A DNA stretch of 17,502 nucleotides. It comes from Bacteroidales bacterium. GTDB lineage: Bacteria; Bacteroidota; Bacteroidia; Bacteroidales; Paludibacteraceae. The position numbers and the translations under genes are program-made. The DNA lies in contig CAAGDU010000060.1 in the NCBI GenBank assembly GCA_900768725.1, positions 1 to 17,502 on the forward strand, given 5' to 3'. This document shows positions 1 to 5,762 of the stretch, in pieces. Below the pieces are notes generated by a model. That model saw only the letters and a list, made by a program, of their open reading frames with translations, searched no databases and had not been told where the DNA came from. Position 1 is the stretch's first letter. Every line of letters starts with the position of its first letter.

Positions 1-2012
1 ACCACGAGATTTTCCTGCGTGAGTTGATTAGCAACGCGGTGGACGCTACGCAAAAACTCAAAACCCTCGCCAGTGTGGGCGAAGCCAAAGGCGACTTGGG
101 CGACCTGCGCGTGCGCGTGCTATTAGACAAGGACAAGAAGACGCTGACAGTGCAAGACCACGGTATCGGCATGACTGCCGAAGAGGTGGATAAGTACATC
201 AACCAAATCGCGTTCTCCGGTGCCGAAGAGTTCGTAAACAAATACAAAGACAAGGCGGAAGCCATCATCGGGCACTTCGGTTTGGGCTTTTACAGTGCCT
301 TCATGGTAGCGAAGAAAGTCGAGATCTTCTCGCAGTCGTACCAAGAGGATGCGAAGGCAGTCCATTGGAGTTGCGAGGGCGACCCCGAATACACGATGGA
401 GGAGACTATCAAAGCCGAGCGCGGGACGGACATCGTGCTGCATATAGACGATGAGTTCGCGCAGTACTTAGAGGATGCCACCATCGAGGGGCTACTGAAG
501 AAATACTGCAAGTTCCTCCCCGTGGAGATTGCTTTCGGCAAGAAGAAAGAGTGGAAAGACGGCAAGCAGGTGGAGACCGATGAGGACAACGTCATCAACA
601 ACGTTGCGCCTGCGTGGACGCGCAAGCCCGCTGACCTAACGGACGAGGACTACGACAAGTTCTACCACGAGTTGTACCCCATGCAGATGGATGAGCCGCT
701 CTTCCATATCCACCTGAACGTGGACTATCCTTTCCACCTGACGGGTATCCTCTACTTCCCGAAAATCAAGAACAACCTTGACGTGCGCCGCAACAAGATT
801 CAGTTGTATTGCAACCAAGTGTTCGTAACGGACGAAGTGGAGAACATCGTGCCGGAATATCTGACGCTGCTCCACGGCGTGATTGACTCGCCGGACATCC
901 CGCTGAACGTGAGCCGCAGTTACCTGCAGAGCGACAACAACGTGAAGAAGATTAGCGGGTACATCACCAAGAAGGTGGCTGACAAATTGGCAGAACTCTT
1001 CAAGAACGACCGCGAGAACTTCGAGAAGAAATGGGACGACGTGAAGATGTTTATCCAGTTCGGCATGCTGACCGACGAGAAGTTCTACGACAAGGCAGTG
1101 GGCTTCAACCTGCTGAAGAACCTCGATGGCAAGTACTACACGCTGGAGGAGTACAAGAACCTTGTGAAGGAGGCGCAGACCGACAAGAACGGGGACCTCA
1201 TCCTGCTCTACACGCAAGACCCCGACGCGTCCTACTCGTATATCCAACGCGCGAAAGAGAAGGGCTACGATGTGCTACTGATGGACGGCGAGTTGGATGT
1301 GCACCAGATGTCGCAGTTTGAGCAGAAGTCCTACGGCGATGGTACGGAGGAGAAGAAGGGTGCACTCCGCTTCGTGCGCGTGGACTCCGACGTGATAGAG
1401 AACCTCATCGCGAAGGAGGACAAGCAGGCAGTCAGCCTGACTTCCGAGCAGGAGGATGCGCTGCGCTACTCCTTCGAGAGCCAACTGCCGAAGGGCGACA
1501 AGAGCAACTACGTGGTGTCCTTTGAGGCGGTATCGGCAGACGCGCTGCCGGTCTTCCTGACGCAAAACGAGTTCATGCGCCGTATGAAAGAGATGTCTGC
1601 GCATCAGCAGGGGATGTCGTTCTACGGCACGATGCCCGACTCGTACAACCTCGTGGTGAACACCGCGAACAGCAAGGTTACCGACCTGATGAATGAGTTG
1701 GTAGGTGCTGTTGCCGCTGAGGTAGCGCCGCTCAACGAGCAGATTGCTGCCAAGCAGAAAGAGGAAGACGACCTGAAAGCCGCGCAGAAAGGCAAGAAAG
1801 ATGCCGACCTGTCGCAAGAGGAGAAAGACGCGGTAACCCATGTAACGAAAGAGTTGGCAGACCTGCGCAACCGGCTCAAGGGCGTCTATGCCGCACACGC
1901 CGAGAAGAACGAGAAAGTGCACCAACTGATTGATATCGCGCTGCTCGCAAGCGGCTTGCTGAAGGGCGAGGCATTGGCGAAATTTGTCAACCGCAGCGTG
2001 GAGATGCTGTAA
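1..2012 (+). CDS. htpG: Chaperone protein HtpG (Hsp90 family), 5' truncated by window edge
   Basis: Bacterial Hsp90, a cytosolic ATP-dependent dimeric chaperone. The reading frame is already open at base 3 (HEIFLRELISNAVDATQKL), so the true start lies outside the window; I estimate 20-25 missing residues from family length. About 669 residues are visible. The N-terminal GHKL ATPase shows the catalytic Glu and Asn of ELISNA, the DHGIGM box, GHFGLGFYSAFMV (lid/glycine box) and GTDIVLHI. The middle domain has LNVSRSYLQSD, containing the Arg that in Hsp90s contacts the ATP gamma-phosphate. A charged, Lys/Glu-rich stretch (near 1740-1830) precedes the C-terminal dimerisation region. It ends with TAA at 2010-2012 and is followed by a strong hairpin. 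The DHGIGM form and ATQKL after the N box are typical of Bacteroidota HtpG. No internal damage is seen; identity is very secure. Confidence 0.97.
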   Translation, partial: HEIFLRELISNAVDATQKLKTLASVGEAKGDLGDLRVRVLLDKDKKTLTVQDHGIGMTAEEVDKYINQIAFSGAEEFVNKYKDKAEAIIGHFGLGFYSAFMVAKKVEIFSQSYQEDAKAVHWSCEGDPEYTMEETIKAERGTDIVLHIDDEFAQYLEDATIEGLLKKYCKFLPVEIAFGKKKEWKDGKQVETDEDNVINNVAPAWTRKPADLTDEDYDKFYHELYPMQMDEPLFHIHLNVDYPFHLTGILYFPKIKNNLDVRRNKIQLYCNQVFVTDEVENIVPEYLTLLHGVIDSPDIPLNVSRSYLQSDNNVKKISGYITKKVADKLAELFKNDRENFEKKWDDVKMFIQFGMLTDEKFYDKAVGFNLLKNLDGKYYTLEEYKNLVKEAQTDKNGDLILLYTQDPDASYSYIQRAKEKGYDVLLMDGELDVHQMSQFEQKSYGDGTEEKKGALRFVRVDSDVIENLIAKEDKQAVSLTSEQEDALRYSFESQLPKGDKSNYVVSFEAVSADALPVFLTQNEFMRRMKEMSAHQQGMSFYGTMPDSYNLVVNTANSKVTDLMNELVGAVAAEVAPLNEQIAAKQKEEDDLKAAQKGKKDADLSQEEKDAVTHVTKELADLRNRLKGVYAAHAEKNEKVHQLIDIALLASGLLKGEALAKFVNRSVEML

Positions 2013-2052
2013 AAAGGAAGCATTATATTTCCCTTTCCTATTTGTAAATACT

Positions 2053-2092
2053 AAAGAGGCTGCCTAACAAGTCAAGTTAGACAGCCTCTTTT
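2053..2092. terminator. Symmetric (bidirectional) intrinsic terminator between convergent genes
   Basis: A long inverted repeat lies between the htpG stop and the 3' end of the minus-strand WG-repeat gene. AAAGAGGCTG (2053-2062) pairs with CAGCCTCTTT (2082-2091). After one mismatch (2063/2081), CTAAC (2064-2068) pairs with GTTAG (2076-2080) around a 7-nt loop. The stem ends in A-rich sequence on one side and T-rich on the other, so it can act in both directions, which fits the convergent gene arrangement. Confidence 0.85.
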
Positions 2093-2117
2093 ATGTTCAA
2101 ATACAATCACATATCTA

Positions 2118-3311
2118 TTACTTAGCAATTGATTTCAAGGGAGTACTGATGCGGTCAGACCTAAAATGCAAGGTATTCTCTATCACGATATGGCATTTTT
2201 CTCGGAGGGAAAGCGTTGCATTGGTGGAATGTGCCGGTTCGCTGGAATAGTAGGAGTTGTAAGGGTCATCGTATTGGTAAACAACTCGTCCTTGGGTATT
2301 TACATATTGATAGGTCTGCTTACCGTTTTCATACATTGCAATACGTGCTAATCCATTGTGGAAACCGCTCGAAGCCCATACAGAACCATCCTTGGGAGCG
2401 TTTACGCGGAATACCACTTGCCCTTTGGTATCAATACATAAGAGTGCATCCGATTGCTTAACAAAAGCATATCCCTCAAAGAATGAGTCTCCATAATCAT
2501 AATTGAAAGGAATTTTTACATTTCCTTGGTAGTCAATATAGCCGCATTTATCGTTTTTATCGTATGTGGGAATCAACTTGTTGTCAACCGGTTCTCCAAA
2601 TTCCGCATAGATAGGTTGAACAACCACATTTCCTTTCAGGTCCTTTATGCTGCACTTCTCCCCATCTTGACTCCAACAGAGGATAATGCCATCTCCTACA
2701 TTATACAACTCATCGTCGGAAAAGGGAATGAGGTATTGATTTTTCTTGTCAATGACTGCACATTTATTATTCAAATATACTACTGCACCACCATCCTTAA
2801 ATGGATCTGCCCAATCGTACATCGGCTGAATAATCTGCTCTCTGCTTGTATTCATATACCCCCATTTGTCTCCGGAAGACACTTTGGTCGCCAGTAGCCC
2901 GTTGTCGCCAATATTTTCGCTTGCTTCATAGAGGTACGGTTGTATTGTGAATGTAAACTTGGTATTGAGCAAACCATAATTTCCGTCTGACTCCACTACG
3001 GCATAGTTATAATAAAACTTCGTATCGTCATCTATAGTCGGCGAGGATTGAGTATGCCCTTTGGTATCAATAAAATTATATTGACTACCCATACGGACCA
3101 GTGCGTATCCACATGAGAAACCGCTTACCCAATCATACACAGGCTGAATAGCAAACTGCCCGCTTTTGTCAATATATCCCCAACTCTTGTTAGAGGAACT
3201 GTAGGCGGGCCAAAGTTTTGTAGTGTCATGGTAAGGGTCTTGATTGTCAGAGCATCCTACCATCGTGAGAACGGATAGCGCAACGGCTACAAAAAATAGT
3301 TTTTTGTTCAT
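2118..3311 (-). CDS. WG-repeat lipoprotein
   Basis: A 397-residue predicted lipoprotein. The N-terminus has Lys at 3-4, a hydrophobic core and a lipobox-like TMVGC with Cys20, followed by a Ser/Asp-rich segment, so the mature protein is probably membrane-anchored outside the cytoplasm. The rest is built from degenerate WG (KWG/beta-hairpin) repeats: SWGYIDKSGQFAIQPVYDW near residues 43-61, then units centred on KWGYMNTS, CGYIDYQGNVKIPF and YVNTQGRVVYQY. Many show the x-W/C-G-Y-I-D-x-x-G pattern followed by I-x-P. WG-repeat proteins are common in Bacteroidota and in most cases have no known function; a binding or scaffold role is only inferred. It starts at ATG 3311, 64 bp after the zinc-ribbon gene stop, and I found no clear TAnnTTTG promoter directly upstream. 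It is visibly AT-richer than the neighbouring htpG and zinc-ribbon genes, which suggests an accessory gene. Confidence 0.88.
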   Translation of the reverse strand: MNKKLFFVAVALSVLTMVGCSDNQDPYHDTTKLWPAYSSSNKSWGYIDKSGQFAIQPVYDWVSGFSCGYALVRMGSQYNFIDTKGHTQSSPTIDDDTKFYYNYAVVESDGNYGLLNTKFTFTIQPYLYEASENIGDNGLLATKVSSGDKWGYMNTSREQIIQPMYDWADPFKDGGAVVYLNNKCAVIDKKNQYLIPFSDDELYNVGDGIILCWSQDGEKCSIKDLKGNVVVQPIYAEFGEPVDNKLIPTYDKNDKCGYIDYQGNVKIPFNYDYGDSFFEGYAFVKQSDALLCIDTKGQVVFRVNAPKDGSVWASSGFHNGLARIAMYENGKQTYQYVNTQGRVVYQYDDPYNSYYSSEPAHSTNATLSLREKCHIVIENTLHFRSDRISTPLKSIAK

Positions 3312-3375
3312 AATGTGATAGATTTATGTCCCAAATAAGGACGGTTAATAAAATGAATAGTTCTTTTTTTACGAT

Positions 3376-4131
3376 TTATTTCTTCTCTTTGACGTTTATG
3401 TCGGAGTCCACGAGGATGCGACCGCAGAACTCACAGACGAGGATTTTCTTGCGGGCGCGGATGTCGAGTTGGCGCTGTGCGGGAATCTTGCTGTGGCAAC
3501 CGCCGCAACTGTCGCGCTCTACCTTCACGACCGCCAGACCGTTGTGGGCGTTCTTGCGGATACGCTTGAAGGCGGTAAGGAGACGCTCGTCGATATGCTT
3601 CTCCAACTCGGCAGAGCGGAGCATGAGCGCTTCGGTCTTGTCCTTGGTCTCGGCGAGGATAGAGTCTAACTCGCTCTTTTTCTGGTTGAGGTCAACGGTC
3701 TTCTCCTCGATTTCGGCAGTGGTCTTGGCTTTCTCTTCGCGCTTCGCCTCCAACTCGGCGGTGAAAGTGCGGATTTTCTTTTGGCTCAGTTCGATATCCA
3801 GTTGCTGGTACTCAATCTCCTTGTTGAGATTGTCGAACTCGCGGTTGTTGCGCACAGATTTCTGCTGCTCTTGGTAGCGGCTGATGCTGGCGTTGGCGTT
3901 CTCGGTGCGGACGCGGTAGTCGGAGATTTGGGTCTCGCAGTTCTTGATATCGTTCTCGATGTTCTCGAGGCGGGTCTTGAGACCTTCCACGATGTCTCCC
4001 ATGTCCTTCACTTCCTGCGGCAGTTCGCCCGCGAGGATACGCAACTCGTCAATCTTGGAGTCAACGGTTTGCAGTTCGTAGAGGGCTTTCAGTTTATCCT
4101 CTACGGTCAGTTCTTTTTCTTGCTTTGCCAT
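3376..4131 (-). CDS. C4-type zinc-ribbon protein with long coiled coil
   Basis: A 251-residue protein. Residues of roughly 10-195 are charged, heptad-like and rich in Glu/Lys/Gln, predicting a long coiled-coil hairpin. The C-terminus holds a zinc ribbon: CGGCH with Cys209 and Cys212, and CEFCGR with Cys233 and Cys236 (CxxC-x20-CxxC). This is the layout of the zf-RING_7 / C4-type zinc-ribbon family, which includes CT398-like proteins. The gene is often found beside the Nif3-like gene in Bacteroidota, as here (the nif3-like gene ends 83 bp upstream). The molecular function is not established; nucleic-acid or partner binding is an inference from the fold. Start ATG at 4131; no alternative is needed. 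The gap to nif3 holds a repeat block rather than a promoter I can recognise. Confidence 0.9.
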   Translation of the reverse strand: MAKQEKELTVEDKLKALYELQTVDSKIDELRILAGELPQEVKDMGDIVEGLKTRLENIENDIKNCETQISDYRVRTENANASISRYQEQQKSVRNNREFDNLNKEIEYQQLDIELSQKKIRTFTAELEAKREEKAKTTAEIEEKTVDLNQKKSELDSILAETKDKTEALMLRSAELEKHIDERLLTAFKRIRKNAHNGLAVVKVERDSCGGCHSKIPAQRQLDIRARKKILVCEFCGRILVDSDINVKEKK

Positions 4132-4152
4132 GATAGTATGTTGTTTAGTTAT

Positions 4153-4213
4153 TTAGTTTCAAGTTTCTGGTTTCAAGTCTTTTACCGCGGGCGAGACGCC
4201 CGCGTCCCCAGTG
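4153..4213. repeat. Composite dispersed repeat: GTTTCAAG-type tandem plus GC palindrome
   Basis: The AT-rich half (about 4155-4179) contains GTTTCAAGTTTCTGGTTTCAAG-like units, also seen at 5693-5730. The GC-rich half (4184-4213) is a palindrome, GCGGGCGAGACGCCCGC, followed by GTCCCCAGTG. The same palindrome plus tail recurs inside uvrA (6441-6468). The block begins 2 bases after the Nif3 TGA (reading the minus strand) and fills most of the 83-bp gap between two minus-strand genes. Confidence 0.75.
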
Positions 4214-4214
4214 G

Positions 4215-5012
4215 TCATAATAGGTTTACGGGGGTGCGGTCGGTGGTGGAGATATGGGTGGGGAGGTGGGGTTGCAAGAGGTCTTGGAAGATGTTGCGAG
4301 TGAAGTGCTCGCTTACCCAGTGGTCCATGTCCACAAGGGCGATGCGTCCGTCGGCAGCCTGCATCTCGTGGTACTTGACGTCGGCGGTGATGAAGACGTC
4401 AGCGCCTTGTGCTATCGCCTCCTCCGCGAACTCTGCGCCTGCTCCTCCGCAGAGGGCGATGGTCTGCACCTCGGGCTTGAGGGCGCGGGTGTAGCGCAGG
4501 TAGGGGGCTTGGAAGCGGGCTTTTACCATGCTAAGGAAGGCTTCGTAGGGCATGGGAGCGGGGAGGTCGCCGATGACGCCGAGACCATGCTCAATTGGAC
4601 AATTGGACAATTGACTATTTGACAATTGACTATTTGACAAGATGCGGTAGGCGGGGATGCCTAACTGCTCTGCCATTCTACCGCTGACACCGTGGAGGTA
4701 GGCATCCATGGAGGTGTGGGCGGAGTAGATGGCGATGTCGTGGCGGATGGCTTGGATGATGCAGCGCTCTTGCGGGGTGCTGCCGCAGATGTGCTTCACG
4801 CCACGGAAGAGTAGGGGATGGTGGCTGATAATGAGATTGCAACCTAATGAAATTGCCTCACTGACAACCGACTCGGTAACGTCTGTTGTCAGCAAGGCAG
4901 CACGTATGTCCGCACTTGGATCACCCACCTGCAGTCCCGAATTATCCCAAGACTCTTGGTAACTCAATGGTGCTACAGATTCTATGATATGGATTATCTC
5001 TTGAAGGAGCAA
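4215..5012 (-). CDS. Nif3-like dinuclear metal centre protein (YbgI/Nif3 family)
   Basis: A 265-residue protein of the Nif3/YbgI family, which forms toroidal hexamers with a two-metal site; in bacteria its substrate is not settled (GTP cyclohydrolase I type 2 is a frequent database name). Visible motifs: ESWDNSGLQVG (20-30), ISHHPLLF with His64/His65, AHTSMDA with Asp103 (usually AHTNLD), and near the C-terminus DVKYHEMQAA and DMDHWVSEHF with His231 and Glu235. These correspond to the family's metal ligands. The start is unusual: TTG at 5012 directly abuts the TAA of the upstream DUF5606 gene in the same reading frame, and no ATG is available before the conserved sequence. Residues 126-140 are encoded by a tandem repeat (LSNSQ units) that looks inserted between AYRI and the HGLGVIG strand. 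It is likely co-transcribed with the DUF5606 and zinc-ribbon genes. Confidence 0.92.
   Translation of the reverse strand: MLLQEIIHIIESVAPLSYQESWDNSGLQVGDPSADIRAALLTTDVTESVVSEAISLGCNLIISHHPLLFRGVKHICGSTPQERCIIQAIRHDIAIYSAHTSMDAYLHGVSGRMAEQLGIPAYRILSNSQLSNSQLSNCPIEHGLGVIGDLPAPMPYEAFLSMVKARFQAPYLRYTRALKPEVQTIALCGGAGAEFAEEAIAQGADVFITADVKYHEMQAADGRIALVDMDHWVSEHFTRNIFQDLLQPHLPTHISTTDRTPVNLL
4592..4640. repeat. 15-bp tandem repeat inside the nif3-like coding region
   Basis: On the minus strand two perfect copies of TTGTCAAATAGTCAA are followed by a degenerate TTGTCCAATTGTCCAATTG. Because the unit is 15 bp it encodes in-frame LSNSQ repeats. A related array (unit TTTGACAATTTACGA on the plus strand) lies just upstream of the DUF5606 gene, and both end in TTGTCCAAT on the minus strand, marking them as the same family. 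Confidence 0.85.
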
Positions 5013-5444
5013 TTAGTCTTTTGTTTCCACTTCTTCTTCCGCTGCGGGCTCTTCCTCGACGCTGAAATCAGTGATTCCTGCGTTGATGAGGACGTTGTAC
5101 CACTGGATGAGTTTGCGTATGTCGCTCGGATAGACGCGGTCTTCGTCCCAGTTGGGCAGCACCTCTGTGAACCATGCACGGAGGGCGTTGTTGTCCGCCT
5201 TCTTCGCGTCGATGGAAGCGGGCTTGAGCCCTTCTTTCTCACCGACCTTGGTCAGCACCTCGCTGAGCGCGATGTCGTCGCCCGTGGTGAACATAGAGAC
5301 GTCAGCGAGGGAGACAATCTTGTCGCGTGCGTAGGTCGGCATTCGCTTGCCGTCTAAGAGCGATTCTACAATCAACATATTATTGCCGCGGCTCACCAAC
5401 TTAAACAAGCCGGGCTTTCCCGTGATAGCAAGGACGTTTTTCAT
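5013..5444 (-). CDS. DUF5606 family protein
   Basis: A 143-residue cytosolic protein with no signal peptide or membrane segment. The start MKNVLAITGKPGLFKLVSRG matches what I recall of the Bacteroidota DUF5606 family, which begins with the ISGKPGLFKLVS-type motif. Other recognisable stretches are RMPTYARDKIVSLADVSMF, EVLPNWDEDRVYPSDIRKL and IQWYNVLINAGITDF. The C-terminal 14 residues are mostly acidic. An in-frame ATG ten codons further upstream (5474) exists, but the codons between are encoded by a dispersed repeat array, so ATG 5444 is preferred. Function is unknown. Its TAA is followed with no gap by the TTG start of the nif3-like gene in the same frame, which implies translational coupling. 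A candidate promoter lies near 5568-5598. Confidence 0.85.
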   Translation of the reverse strand: MKNVLAITGKPGLFKLVSRGNNMLIVESLLDGKRMPTYARDKIVSLADVSMFTTGDDIALSEVLTKVGEKEGLKPASIDAKKADNNALRAWFTEVLPNWDEDRVYPSDIRKLIQWYNVLINAGITDFSVEEEPAAEEEVETKD

Positions 5445-5536
5445 TGGACAATTTGACAATTTACGATTTGACAATTTACGATATTATGGTTTAGCAGGCG
5501 GGGACTTAAGCAGGCGGGGACGCCTGCGTACCCGGA
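5445..5536. repeat. Composite dispersed repeat: 15-bp AT tandem plus GC palindrome
   Basis: Positions 5445-5482 contain two copies of TTTGACAATTTACGA preceded by TTGGACAA, related to the array inside the nif3-like gene. Positions 5493-5505 (AGCAGGCGGGGAC) and 5509-5536 are two GC-rich units; the second contains the palindrome GCAGGCGGGGACGCCTGC followed by GTACCCGG. A close relative of the second unit is found inside uvrA (6470-6497). The block lies between the candidate promoter and the start codon of the DUF5606 gene, so it would form part of that mRNA leader. Confidence 0.8.
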
Positions 5537-5567
5537 CAGCACCCTACAAATTGGTAATTGTGGGTGC

Positions 5568-5598
5568 AAAGGTACTGCTTTTTTTTGAATTGTGCAAG
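5568..5598 (-). promoter_or_regulatory. Candidate promoter for the DUF5606-nif3-zinc ribbon operon
   Basis: On the minus strand TACCTTTG (plus-strand 5568-5575) fits the Bacteroidota -7 element TAnnTTTG. Upstream, CTTG (5595-5598) lies 19 bases away; a better TTTG match (5599-5602) lies 23 bases away, slightly outside the usual 19-21. The -7 element is good and the -33 is approximate. The leader to ATG 5444 would be about 115 nt. Confidence 0.45.
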
Positions 5599-5646
5599 CA
5601 AACGGCGGTGTTTTTTGGTATTTCCCGGTATTTTCGTGTGCGTTTG

Positions 5647-5678
5647 TTTGCGTATGTCGGAAAAAAGCAGTAATTTTG
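5647..5678 (+). promoter_or_regulatory. Promoter of uvrA (Bacteroidota -33/-7 type)
   Basis: TTTG at 5647-5650, a 20-base spacer, then TAATTTTG at 5671-5678 match the Bacteroidota housekeeping consensus TTTG-N19-21-TAnnTTTG exactly. Transcription would begin around 5683-5687. This excludes the far-upstream ATG at 5592 as the uvrA start and supports GTG 5763. Confidence 0.75.
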
Positions 5679-5692
5679 CGAGCGAAAGATTC

Positions 5693-5752
5693 GTTTCAAG
5701 TTTCAGGTTTCAAGTTTCAGGTTTTAAGTTTCCCCGACTCTGTCGGGATAAA
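5693..5752. repeat. Dispersed repeat: GTTTCAAG tandem plus CCCGAC hairpin
   Basis: Positions 5693-5730 repeat GTTTCAAGTTTCAG with small variation (about 14 bp per unit). They are followed by a hairpin, CCCGAC (5733-5738) with GTCGGG (5742-5747), and then ATAAAC. The tandem part resembles 4155-4179; the hairpin resembles 14789-14802. The block occupies the uvrA 5' leader and ends 10 bases before the likely GTG start. Confidence 0.75.
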
Positions 5753-5762
5753 CAAGTTTCAA

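Noticed and set aside
636..1247. 203-residue open frame on the minus strand inside htpG
   Set aside because: Shadow of the htpG coding frame: it is rich in Val, Leu and His as expected from antisense reading, and has no recognisable motif.
1275..1925. 216-residue minus-strand open frame in htpG
   Set aside because: Antisense shadow within a conserved gene with no homology I recognise.
4592..4640. Short tandem repeats as a CRISPR array
   Set aside because: Units of 15 bp are contiguous with no unique spacers, and no cas genes are present in the window.
5592..5762. 57-residue N-terminal extension of UvrA from ATG 5592
   Set aside because: It lies upstream of and across the uvrA promoter and is encoded by intergenic and repeat DNA (for example FQVSGFKFQVLSF); UvrA family proteins start at the equivalent of residue 5-8 of the GTG-started form.
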